A DNA stretch of 64,000 nucleotides, from the NCBI GenBank assembly GCA_017526985.1, contig JAFXQR010000179.1:106331-170330 (forward strand), written 5' to 3'. This DNA is from Lachnospiraceae bacterium (GTDB taxonomy: Bacteria > Bacillota > Clostridia > Lachnospirales > Lachnospiraceae). Under the pieces are notes generated by a model. It was not told the DNA's origin, did no database searches, and saw nothing but the letters and a program-made list of their open reading frames with translations. Shown here one piece after another: positions 55,709 to 62,985 of the stretch; the stretch's first letter is position 1; the number at the start of each line of letters is the position of its first letter. Made by a program: the position numbers and the translations under genes.

Positions 55709-56365
55709 TTATCGCTCTTTTTTCGTCTTTTCCTGCATATGATGGCGGACCTGACAGACATAGCTGACAGAAGTGCCACACTGGAGGGCGATCTTTGTTA
55801 CAGAATGATCCGTCGTCTGCAGAAGTTCCCGGATCTGGTCTGCTTTCGAGATACCTTTTTTATGGATCTTCTCAAAATTCTGCACATCCTTTGTCTTGCC
55901 ATAGATCTCCACATAACGCTGATAGGTCCGAAGATCTACCTTGAAACGCAGCAGAGCAGATGTCCGGCTGGTCTCCGGAGGATTGATCTGATAGTATTTC
56001 AGCATCCGATCAACACGCTGTTTGGAAGCTGAACGCAGAACCTGCTCCGATTTCTTCCCGCCGTTTTCTTTCACGATCTGATAAACCCGCTGCCTGGAAA
56101 GCCCAACCCGCTTTGCGATTTCCTTATAAGTGATCGCCGGATTTTCTCTTAACAGATTCAGGATCTCTTCCGTATGGTCGTTGGAAAGCTTTAAGTGTTC
56201 TCCCCGGCCATCCAAAAACTCCAGATCCATACGGATTGCTTCGTTTTTCAGCGTATAATAAGAACACCCGGTCTTTGCCATTACCTCTTTTTTGGTATAA
56301 GGCACCAGTTTACCGTCTTTTACCGCCATCAAAAATCTGGTCACATCATCTTTGGTATTTTCCAT
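55709..56365 (-). CDS. Multi-HTH DNA-binding protein
   Basis: 218 residues from ATG at 56365 (AAGGGTG upstream). Three probable helix-turn-helix segments: TKKEVMAKTGCSYYTLKNEA (about 25-45), TYKEIAKRVGLSRQRVYQIV (about 78-97) and SVTKIALQCGTSVSYVCQVR (about 190-209). Basic overall. Possible regulator or partition-site protein at the end of the parM unit. Confidence 0.7.
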   Translation of the reverse strand: MENTKDDVTRFLMAVKDGKLVPYTKKEVMAKTGCSYYTLKNEAIRMDLEFLDGRGEHLKLSNDHTEEILNLLRENPAITYKEIAKRVGLSRQRVYQIVKENGGKKSEQVLRSASKQRVDRMLKYYQINPPETSRTSALLRFKVDLRTYQRYVEIYGKTKDVQNFEKIHKKGISKADQIRELLQTTDHSVTKIALQCGTSVSYVCQVRHHMQEKTKKER

Positions 56366-56376
56366 AAATTTCACCC

Positions 56377-56736
56377 TTATTCTTCCGTATCTCCTATCGG
56401 ATTTTTGGAACCATAAGTCTTGATCACTTCGCTGCCAAGGAACTCTTCCTTGTTATAACCCATACAGGTCTTCATAAACTCAGCGAACTTTCCGTACTGG
56501 GACTCCACATCGGGCGTCGGTTCCAGGATTTCCTCCGGAAGAACCCCATTAAATACATAGCCTTCGGTTTCCGAATAGTAGGCCGCAAAAAATGGAACGC
56601 CCTGCTTTTTCGCCTCTTTTGCGATCGCATTGAATGTCGTCTTCAAAACATGCTCATAATCGTTCACACGCTTGCGGACCACCGAACTTTTCTTTTCTCT
56701 CTTCCCTGATACTTCTTTCAGATTCACATTCTCCAT
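56377..56736 (-). CDS. Hypothetical protein in the parM unit
   Basis: 119 residues from ATG at 56736 with GGAG upstream; the frame continues upstream without a ribosome site. A basic N-terminus (GKREKKSSVVRKRVNDYE) precedes a mixed fold. A hairpin repeat lies in the spacer upstream. Confidence 0.7.
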   Translation of the reverse strand: MENVNLKEVSGKREKKSSVVRKRVNDYEHVLKTTFNAIAKEAKKQGVPFFAAYYSETEGYVFNGVLPEEILEPTPDVESQYGKFAEFMKTCMGYNKEEFLGSEVIKTYGSKNPIGDTEE

Positions 56737-56756
56737 GTCTTTCGTCTCCTTTTTCT

Positions 56757-56790
56757 TCAAAAGACGCCGTTTTACCGCCGTCCTTTCGTT
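56757..56790 (-). repeat. Degenerate hairpin repeat unit between genes
   Basis: Minus-strand GAAAGGACGGCGG, TAAAA, CGGCGTC. Flanks match the family, and the stem has at least one mismatch. Confidence 0.5.
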
Positions 56791-56797
56791 TGCATTG

Positions 56798-57478
56798 TTA
56801 CATATTGTCCAGCATCGATAAGATATCGTCATCAGAGAAATCTTCTCCGCTGTCGCCTTCTTCAGTTGTCTGCTCTTCGCTGCCAAAAGCGGGTGCAGCC
56901 CCAAAAGACGGAGCCGATCCGAGACCCGGAAGACCAAAACCGCCCATCCCGGCAGTATTTTGTGCAGGTGCTGCAGTCTGTTCTGCTTTTTCTGTCTCTA
57001 CAACTTCGGTTCTTGCTGCTACAGTCTTTGTCTGTGTCCGTTTTACCGATGATCTGCGCCGCCTTACCGGCTTTGCGATATAGCAGATCTCCTTCACTTC
57101 CGAAGGATTTGAGATCATACGCTCCGTATTCAGGCAGGATCCGATCACATAAGCACTTCCAAGCGCAAACCGAAGGGACATCTTTATGATACTGGATGCA
57201 CGCAGTTTCTTTGCATCATTTAACGCTTCCCAAATCTCGATATCGTCTTTGTTAGAAAAAGAAAGCGCCAAAACCAGATCCTCTTCGGCCTTACTTACCG
57301 GCCATGAAGGATCTGTTTCCAGCTCATAAAAGAATGATGTTTTATAACCTTTGCGGAAAACAAGGCGCAAAGACTCCTTAACCGCCTTGTTGAATATCTT
57401 CGGTGAAGTATTCTGATACAAGGCGATCAAGTCCTGGTCTGTTCGCCATGAAAGATAGAGTCTTTTGATCCGCTGCAT
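56798..57478 (-). CDS. Putative ParR-like partner of the ParM actin
   Basis: 226 residues. Folded N-terminal ~130 residues, a basic segment (KPVRRRRSSVKRTQTK), a Gly/Ala/Pro-rich linker and an acidic C-terminal tail (DFSDDDILSMLDNM). A DNA-binding body with a flexible acidic tail next to an actin-like gene fits a ParR/adaptor role, by context only. GGGAGG before the ATG. Confidence 0.5.
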   Translation of the reverse strand: MQRIKRLYLSWRTDQDLIALYQNTSPKIFNKAVKESLRLVFRKGYKTSFFYELETDPSWPVSKAEEDLVLALSFSNKDDIEIWEALNDAKKLRASSIIKMSLRFALGSAYVIGSCLNTERMISNPSEVKEICYIAKPVRRRRSSVKRTQTKTVAARTEVVETEKAEQTAAPAQNTAGMGGFGLPGLGSAPSFGAAPAFGSEEQTTEEGDSGEDFSDDDILSMLDNM

Positions 57479-57493
57479 ACTTAATACCTCCCT

Positions 57494-58705
57494 TTATACA
57501 GCGGCCTCAGTCTTCGGGAATTCCTTCTTCAGCTCCGCCATCAGCTTTGCGTGACGGAACATATAGTAACCAATTACATTGCTGTAACAGAACGGCAGAT
57601 CCGGGGTATTTAAGTTACCCGGGAGAACCTGCAGGTCTTCAAACTTGCGGTCTGCAAAATACTTCTTGATCTGCCCAAAACGACTCTCACCGGTACCGCC
57701 GGTCACCACCAGGTGTTCGTAGTCACCCATGTTGTACTCCTGCATCAGGCGATCCATGCTCTTCTCGCAGATAGCGGTGTTGATCCGATCCAGGATCTCC
57801 TCGAACGGCACCTTGCGCATACAACGCTCAGACTGGTCATAGAAGCTGACCACACCCTTGTCCAGATACTTCTGGAACTCGAAGATCTTTACATCCACCG
57901 GGTATTTCTGGGTGATCTGGTTGATCACTTCCTCAAATACCGCACGCATGCCGGTATCGGAGTGTGTCTGGTGCTTATTTTTGTATCCGGTCATGATCGA
58001 GAAGATATCTTCTGTGCCGAAACCGACATCGAAGATCATCGTACCCTGGGAGCGCATCAGACGCTTGCCGAGATCGGTAGTGATGCCGTCTTTGTAGGTC
58101 AAAGCGCACAGGGTGCCCATCGGCTGCTCCATAACACCGATATGATCCTTATCCAGCGTGTAGCTGAAGGTTGCCCAGTCAGAGTTACCGATCTTGATGG
58201 AAACATTGTAGTCGCCGGAAAGAGCGTCTACCAGTACATCGGTATCACGATCCTTATACTCTGCCGGAAGACCGGTCTGCAGGAAGATCTCATTTCCTTC
58301 GCCGGTACCCCACAGCCCCAGACACATGCCGGTCGCCATGATCACACGGAAGATATCCGAGTTGTAGCGGTAGCGGGTATACAGGGATGTATCTGTCGTG
58401 GATGCCACATCCGAAGCAGTCATCATCGTCTCTGCATTCTGCCCGACCAGCCAGATCTCTCCGGTGTTGTTGTCACGGTACTGGATATCCTCCGCACGCA
58501 CCTTGCCGATCACTTCCAGATCTTTGGTTACTCTCTTTGCATAGGATGGGAACATGAAAACACGGCAGGGACTTGCACCCTTTACCGAAGAATACCCACC
58601 ATCCAATGCGATCACGGTACGACCCTTATACTGGTTATTGCCGTTGATCTTCGGCAACCGGTATTCACGGATCTCACTTTTTGTTTTGAACGCTCTTGTG
58701 TCCAT
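57494..58705 (-). CDS. parM: ParM/Alp-family plasmid actin
   Basis: 403 residues. VIALDGGYSSVKG (phosphate 1, about 31-43), MIFDVGFGTEDIF (phosphate 2, about 225) and HLVVTGGTGESRFGQ (adenosine loop, about 330) define the actin/Hsp70 ATPase fold of plasmid-segregation filaments. AGGAG precedes the ATG. Usually forms filaments pushing plasmid copies apart with an adaptor and a centromere; clear iterons are not visible upstream. Confidence 0.85.
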   Translation of the reverse strand: MDTRAFKTKSEIREYRLPKINGNNQYKGRTVIALDGGYSSVKGASPCRVFMFPSYAKRVTKDLEVIGKVRAEDIQYRDNNTGEIWLVGQNAETMMTASDVASTTDTSLYTRYRYNSDIFRVIMATGMCLGLWGTGEGNEIFLQTGLPAEYKDRDTDVLVDALSGDYNVSIKIGNSDWATFSYTLDKDHIGVMEQPMGTLCALTYKDGITTDLGKRLMRSQGTMIFDVGFGTEDIFSIMTGYKNKHQTHSDTGMRAVFEEVINQITQKYPVDVKIFEFQKYLDKGVVSFYDQSERCMRKVPFEEILDRINTAICEKSMDRLMQEYNMGDYEHLVVTGGTGESRFGQIKKYFADRKFEDLQVLPGNLNTPDLPFCYSNVIGYYMFRHAKLMAELKKEFPKTEAAV

Positions 58706-58747
58706 AGGTCTCTCCTTTTTGAAAATTGCAATAAAAAAACCAATTTG

Positions 58748-58960
58748 CTACCTTTGAGTTATATGAGAAATAATATTTAACCGGGTTTCATGAGGGGCAA
58801 TGATCGGCACTCCTCTGCCGGTTGAGATAATCCTCACTCCTGATCTTTTAGAGAGATAGATTATCTGTTTTTTTTCATCATCATAAGATACCCGATACAT
58901 ATGAATGTCGATCTTATTCGGATCCGTTTCTTCTCCATCCAGATAGATGGTATATCCGCT
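58748..58960 (-). pseudogene. Readable extension beyond an in-frame TGA of the 58961 gene
   Basis: After TGA at 58961-58963 the same frame runs on as SGYTIYLDGEETDPNKIDI through to TAG at 58748-58750. The YxxYLDG-x-E/Q-V/T-D pattern is what I expect at the C-terminus of such two-helix membrane proteins, so one gene seems split by a stop. Confidence 0.5.
58760..58782 (-). promoter_or_regulatory. CATATA-motif promoter of the parM unit
   Basis: GGTTAAAT exactly 17 bp before CATATA, 54 bp before parM. Confidence 0.85.
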
Positions 58961-59167
58961 TCAGTCGATCACCGGAGCGTTCTTCGCAGCAATAATCCCA
59001 TCGCCGATAAGAAGGCTTCCGATAGAGACAAGCAAGATGCCGATAATCACAGATTTATGAGAATATCTGAGCAACCCTTTAAAAATGCAGATAAATCCGA
59101 TCACGATCAAAATCACTCCAAGTGCTCCGACTATGGTAATTTCCGGATTTGTATACAAAACATCCAT
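58961..59167 (-). CDS. Small membrane protein, probably truncated by TGA
   Basis: 68 residues with two membrane helices (about 9-29 and 37-60) ending AKNAPVID. AAGGTGG before the ATG. The reading frame continues after the stop (previous entry), so the original product would be about 139 residues with a C-terminal soluble domain. Confidence 0.6.
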   Translation of the reverse strand: MDVLYTNPEITIVGALGVILIVIGFICIFKGLLRYSHKSVIIGILLVSIGSLLIGDGIIAAKNAPVID

Positions 59168-59183
59168 CGTAGTGCCACCTTAT

Positions 59184-59465
59184 TTAATTCCGAAAGGGTT
59201 TGCCACAATACGGGCATAGGGTAATTCGGACCCCAGATACTATTTCACTGCGGGATCTGTTACCCATCATTTCAATGCCATCTCCGCAATGCGGGCAGCG
59301 TTCCCAACACTCCCCATGAAAACATGCTCCCGACAGTACATGCGGAACCATCGCAGTGGCAAGGTATCCGTTTTCAAGAAGGATATCTTCCATTGATTTC
59401 TCGGTCTCTGCGGTTTTCTCCACAGCTTCTTCTGTTTTTTCTTCTGTGGCGAAATCTTCTACCAT
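59184..59465 (-). CDS. Zinc-ribbon protein
   Basis: 93 residues from ATG at 59465 (GGGGTG upstream). Acidic helical N-terminus, then CFHGECWERCPHCGDG and LCPYCGKPF, a two-knuckle zinc ribbon. Unknown partner. Confidence 0.7.
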   Translation of the reverse strand: MVEDFATEEKTEEAVEKTAETEKSMEDILLENGYLATAMVPHVLSGACFHGECWERCPHCGDGIEMMGNRSRSEIVSGVRITLCPYCGKPFRN

Positions 59466-59470
59466 TTTTC

Positions 59471-59821
59471 TCACCCCTTTCCATAACGGTCGTTCAAAAA
59501 CTGCAGTATCTTTGCGGCCTTTTCAGAATCATCTTCATTCTCAAAAGCCACAAAATGAATCCCGAAAATGTTCCCCGCTGCCGGAAACTTCTGTTTCTCT
59601 CCGGTATGCACAATGCTTACTACCTCGGACGCGGAAAGTGCCGGCTCAAACAAAGCATAAGCATCTTTCTGCATAATCCCCATCGTTTCCAGCATTATGA
59701 TCTGCAGGAATAGATCTTTCTTTTTCCGGCCGTTCTTTGTGATCCGCCTGCCGGAAAGGATCTTCTGAAAGATCTCATCCCGGTCATCCGGCTCGATCAA
59801 AGTAAAATATTGTTTTGCCAT
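59471..59821 (-). CDS. Hypothetical protein
   Basis: 116 residues, MAKQYFTLIEPDDRDEIFQKILSG start with a basic KNGRKKKD loop. AAAGGAA before ATG. In one unit with the DUF932 gene. Confidence 0.7.
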   Translation of the reverse strand: MAKQYFTLIEPDDRDEIFQKILSGRRITKNGRKKKDLFLQIIMLETMGIMQKDAYALFEPALSASEVVSIVHTGEKQKFPAAGNIFGIHFVAFENEDDSEKAAKILQFLNDRYGKG

Positions 59822-59841
59822 AATGATTCCTTTCTGATCCT

Positions 59842-60813
59842 TTATGCGACGAAAAATGCTTTCTGCTCGAAGTCCAGGCGGTCGTTTACCGTCAGGTCGT
59901 GGGCCACATCGGTGATCGCATTACATAGATCCCACTTGGAATGTCCGCCATAAGTATTCTGATAGAAATCCAGGATCTTGGCTGCTGTCTTTTCATTCGT
60001 TGCCAGACGGTTCTTCAGATAAACGATCGCCTTATCCGGATCTAAGCCATAGATCGCAGAATTTTCACCCTGCATCAGCTGGATACGGCGCTTGATCAGT
60101 TCTTTTACCGCCTGCGTATCTGCTACTGCACTGGCAGCGATCTGTGTCCACTCCTTTTCACCCTTATGCTGCTCTTTTGCCAGAGTGAACTCTTTTAATC
60201 CCCAGATACAGCCGTTGGTGCAGGCATGACGATAGATACCATAACGGATCTTAAATGACCCGCCGCCAACCATAGAATTATCTACGAATACTGCCATAGA
60301 CAGGTTGGAACGATCATTGCCTACAGTGAATTTCTCTTTATCAATAAATCTTGCATGAAAACGCTCCGGATGTGCAGAGTACCAGATATTCTCCGACTGC
60401 TCCAGGATGCCGGAGTTCTCGACGATATCCAGAACTTCATTATCATCAAAACAGGAATACTTCGGAGACAGAAAGCCATAAATCTTGTTATCAAAAGACC
60501 GTACAAAGATGGTCTTTTTGGACTTCAGATAGTCATTGGTGTAGTGTTCGATGATCGCATTTGCAAGATCATCACACCCGTGACCGATCAGGGATGTAAA
60601 TGCTGCAGACGGGAAATTCAGTCTGCCGGCCATAGACCCAATGCCATAAGCAGAAAAATCAGCTACAGTGGGCATAGTTCTCTCACCGCTCTGAAGAGCT
60701 TCTCTGGAAAGAACATAGTCTTCCCTGGAGCTGCAGATACGGTCTACTTTATTACGAAGAACGTCATACTGGTCTGCGTCAATCGATGAAAGCTGTTCAG
60801 AGATTCGAAGCAT
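59842..60813 (-). CDS. DUF932 protein
   Basis: 323 residues from ATG at 60813 (AAGGAGG upstream). Features such as KIYGFLSPKYSCFDDNEVL, GGGSFKIRYGIYRHACTNGCIWG and a helical C-terminus match DUF932, a family frequent on phages and conjugative plasmids near replication or transfer genes. Biochemical role unknown. Confidence 0.75.
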   Translation of the reverse strand: MLRISEQLSSIDADQYDVLRNKVDRICSSREDYVLSREALQSGERTMPTVADFSAYGIGSMAGRLNFPSAAFTSLIGHGCDDLANAIIEHYTNDYLKSKKTIFVRSFDNKIYGFLSPKYSCFDDNEVLDIVENSGILEQSENIWYSAHPERFHARFIDKEKFTVGNDRSNLSMAVFVDNSMVGGGSFKIRYGIYRHACTNGCIWGLKEFTLAKEQHKGEKEWTQIAASAVADTQAVKELIKRRIQLMQGENSAIYGLDPDKAIVYLKNRLATNEKTAAKILDFYQNTYGGHSKWDLCNAITDVAHDLTVNDRLDFEQKAFFVA

Positions 60814-60885
60814 AAAACCCTCCTTTTTCATGGATATCGTTTGCTGTTTTTTAACATACTATTAGTCATTTTTTTAGCTTTTCAT

Positions 60886-60908
60886 TATATGAGAAAAAAT
60901 ATTTCACC
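60886..60908 (-). promoter_or_regulatory. CATATA-motif promoter
   Basis: GGTGAAAT exactly 17 bp before CATATAAT, 73 bp before the DUF932 gene. Confidence 0.85.
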
Positions 60909-60928
60909 GGACGTGAGGTGAAAAGATC

Positions 60929-60968
60929 AGATAAAAAAAAACAGCCCTGTTGTTAAAAACAGGACTGT
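60929..60968 (-). terminator. Rho-independent terminator
   Basis: CAGTCCTGTTT/AACAGGGCTG hairpin with nine T after the 60980 gene. Confidence 0.85.
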
Positions 60969-60979
60969 CTATAGCAGCA

Positions 60980-61306
60980 CTATAACTCTTTTTCCGGTAG
61001 AAATCTGATTTCCACCGGGTATCGTACCTGGTCTTCATAGGTTGAGTAAAACATGATCTTCTGTGTCCCGGTCTTTTCCAGAATATCTAAAATAATGGAA
61101 AATAGATTCCGCTCTCCAAGGCAGGAAATCTTTCTGCCACGATAAACAGCATCATACTGTATCCGGTCTCCGGATCCTACAAAACAGCGCTTTAAACAGA
61201 TCTTCCGGCCGTTTTGCAGAAGGATCTCCGCTGTCTCGGCATCCGGCTGATCAAAGATCAGACAAACAAGTTCTTTCCAGTTAAAGTTTTTCGTTTTTGC
61301 TTTCAT
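60980..61306 (-). CDS. Hypothetical protein, possibly leaderless
   Basis: About 108 residues from ATG at 61306 (MKAKTKNFNWKELVCLIF). No ribosome site; the ATG is only 5 bp after the CATATA motif, so transcription would begin at or next to the start codon. The frame is open further upstream, but that would run through the promoter. Confidence 0.6.
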   Translation of the reverse strand: MKAKTKNFNWKELVCLIFDQPDAETAEILLQNGRKICLKRCFVGSGDRIQYDAVYRGRKISCLGERNLFSIILDILEKTGTQKIMFYSTYEDQVRYPVEIRFLPEKEL

Positions 61307-61311
61307 AATCA

Positions 61312-61334
61312 TATATGAAAAATAAGGAAAATTG
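61312..61334 (-). promoter_or_regulatory. CATATA-motif promoter, divergent with 61372
   Basis: TTATTTTTCATATA drives the 60980 gene; its upstream half is part of a hairpin repeat. Confidence 0.65.
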
Positions 61335-61355
61335 CGCAGCAATGTCCTTCGAAGA
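61326..61355 (+). repeat. 30-bp hairpin repeat between divergent promoters
   Basis: Arms ATTGC/GCAAT with loop GCA between GGAAA and GTCCTTCGAAGA; perfect stem of a different sequence from the other copies. Confidence 0.7.
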
Positions 61356-61371
61356 AAAAAGAAAAGTTTGC

Positions 61372-61394
61372 GAAATCAGATTATTTTTCATATA
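61372..61394 (+). promoter_or_regulatory. CATATA-motif promoter on the plus strand
   Basis: GATTATTTTTCATATAAT, about 40 bp before the recombinase gene. Confidence 0.7.
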
Positions 61395-61432
61395 ATAGCA
61401 GATGTATAGAAAAATAAAACGGGGTGATCTTT

Positions 61433-62428
61433 TTGAAAGAAAAAAGAACCAATGAAGAAATCTTAATAGGCCTCTGCCGGCAGCTGCCGGAATTTGCAGT
61501 AGACTTTCTGCTGACCAGAGACCAGGAGCGTACCTCCAGCACCCGTGTGGGATATGCCAGGGATTTTCTGGTGTTTTTGGAGTATCTTTGCGGAGAATTC
61601 CCGGAAGAGATTGAGACAAAGGATATCACTCCGGAGCATATGGACCAGGTTACACCACAGGATATCGACATTTTTCTGACCAAATATGCCAAAACCCATA
61701 AGCCCCGTGTGGTTTCCCACATGAAAACTTCGATCTCCGCTTTCTATACTTACCTCTGCTACACGATGCGGCAGGTGGAGAAAAACCCCTGCGAAGGCGC
61801 ACAGAAGATCAGGATCCCGCAAAAGGACTATGTGATCTATCTGACTGAGGAAGAGCAGGAAAAACTGCTCGCTACGATCGAAGGCGGTGTTGGGCTTACC
61901 GAGAAACAGCAGGTATATCATAAATTCTTAAAGAAACGGGATATTGCAATCATCTTTCTCTTTCTGGATACCGGACTTCGTGTATCGGAATTATGCTCCT
62001 TAAGGATTCGGAACCTGGATATCCGCAGCCATTCATTGAATGTCGTCAGAAAGCGTGGAAAGGAATCCCAGATCTTCTATTCGGATAAGGCCGGCGAATA
62101 TATTATGGAGTATCTGCAGGAACGAAAAGCCTGTCGTCCGCACACCTATACACCGGATTCACCATTGTTTTTGACCTTACAGAATACGCCGATCAGCCTC
62201 CGTGAGGTACAGTCGATGGTGCCGAAGTATGTGCAGGCTGCGCTGCCAGAGAAAATGCAGAAGATATCACCGCACAAACTGCGTTCCACCTTTGCGATGA
62301 GCTTTTATGCAGCCACACACGACATTCTCACTCTGCAGGCGCGGATGGGCCACGAGAGTCTGACTACAACTAATATCTATGTAAAGGCCGCAAAGGAAAA
62401 TATTCGAAATTCCAGAAACTGGAGATAA
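61433..62428 (+). CDS. Tyrosine recombinase (XerC/D-like integrase)
   Basis: 331 residues from TTG at 61433, with GGGGTG upstream; an in-frame GTG at 61424 lies in that site. N-terminal SAM-like core-binding domain, then the catalytic set: TGLRVSEL (Arg), RKRGKE (Lys), SPHKLRSTFA (His, Arg), MGHES (His) and TNIYVKA (Tyr). All residues are present. Likely resolves plasmid dimers or integrates the element. No attachment site was recognised. Confidence 0.88.
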   Translation: MKEKRTNEEILIGLCRQLPEFAVDFLLTRDQERTSSTRVGYARDFLVFLEYLCGEFPEEIETKDITPEHMDQVTPQDIDIFLTKYAKTHKPRVVSHMKTSISAFYTYLCYTMRQVEKNPCEGAQKIRIPQKDYVIYLTEEEQEKLLATIEGGVGLTEKQQVYHKFLKKRDIAIIFLFLDTGLRVSELCSLRIRNLDIRSHSLNVVRKRGKESQIFYSDKAGEYIMEYLQERKACRPHTYTPDSPLFLTLQNTPISLREVQSMVPKYVQAALPEKMQKISPHKLRSTFAMSFYAATHDILTLQARMGHESLTTTNIYVKAAKENIRNSRNWR

Positions 62429-62430
62429 AA

Positions 62431-62472
62431 AAAACAGCTGTTACGCCAAAAAGCGTCGCAGCTGCTTTTTCG
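62431..62472. terminator. Bidirectional terminator
   Basis: CAGCTGTTACGC/GCGTCGCAGCTG stem flanked by A8 and T5 between convergent genes. Confidence 0.85.
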
Positions 62473-62491
62473 TATATAGGAGGACTTTCGC

Positions 62492-62782
62492 TTATTCGGA
62501 CTGGGATTCCCCGGACACCTTCGCCTCGACAAGCTCTTTGAATGTCTCATAATCTTCCGTCTGGCCACCGACGGAAATAAACGCCTCCAGGTACTTTGTA
62601 CACTCTTCGTTCGACCCCTGGAAGATTACCTTACCGTCGGTGTTGTTCTCCAGAAACGCACGAACTTCGAAAGTGTTTTTACGAGCCATAGATACATGCA
62701 GGTTGGTAATCCTCTTATAATCGATACAGCCTGTCATCACATATCCCCTATCGCCGTAATACTTATAGTTGGGTATAAACAT
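62492..62782 (-). CDS. Hypothetical protein
   Basis: 96 residues from ATG at 62782 (AGAGGT upstream). MFIPNYKYYGDRGYVMTGC start, acidic C-terminus. Unknown; monocistronic. Confidence 0.7.
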   Translation of the reverse strand: MFIPNYKYYGDRGYVMTGCIDYKRITNLHVSMARKNTFEVRAFLENNTDGKVIFQGSNEECTKYLEAFISVGGQTEDYETFKELVEAKVSGESQSE

Positions 62783-62835
62783 CGTTTTCACCTCTTTCTG
62801 TTTATTTTTTAGGCAATTTTTTGCCCTGTTTTAGA

Positions 62836-62858
62836 TATATGAAAAAAAAGTTTTTTGT
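62836..62858 (-). promoter_or_regulatory. CATATA-motif promoter (weak upstream half)
   Basis: TTTTTTTTCATATA, 54 bp before 62782. Confidence 0.65.
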
Positions 62859-62872
62859 AAAAGAAAAACAGA

Positions 62873-62914
62873 GTCCCTCGTAGAGGAAAGCCGCTTTGCG
62901 GCGCCCCTTGTAGA
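62873..62914 (+). repeat. Hairpin repeat: one full unit and the tail of another
   Basis: Full unit 62885-62914 with arms GCCGC/GCGGC around TTT; 62873-62884 match the 3' spacer of a preceding unit. Confidence 0.8.
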
Positions 62915-62920
62915 GGAAAA

Positions 62921-62951
62921 AAGCAACAGAATCTTCTGCTGCTCTTTCAAA
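62921..62951 (-). terminator. Terminator of the TraG gene
   Basis: AGCAGCAGAA/TTCTGTTGCT hairpin followed by TTTTTT on the minus strand. Confidence 0.8.
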
Positions 62952-62985
62952 AAGGAGATATGCGAATGTTATGGAATTGGCTATT

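Noticed and set aside
57713-58780. Plus-strand frame of 355 codons
   Set aside because: Antisense to parM, whose actin motifs are unambiguous; no start signals.
58706-58960. Centromere or iterons upstream of parM
   Set aside because: No direct repeats are visible; the stretch is better explained as the readable tail of the 58961 gene plus the promoter.
61424-62428. Attachment site next to the recombinase
   Set aside because: No duplicated core or tRNA end is found nearby; the tRNA-Gln at 13.6 kb shows no second copy in the window.
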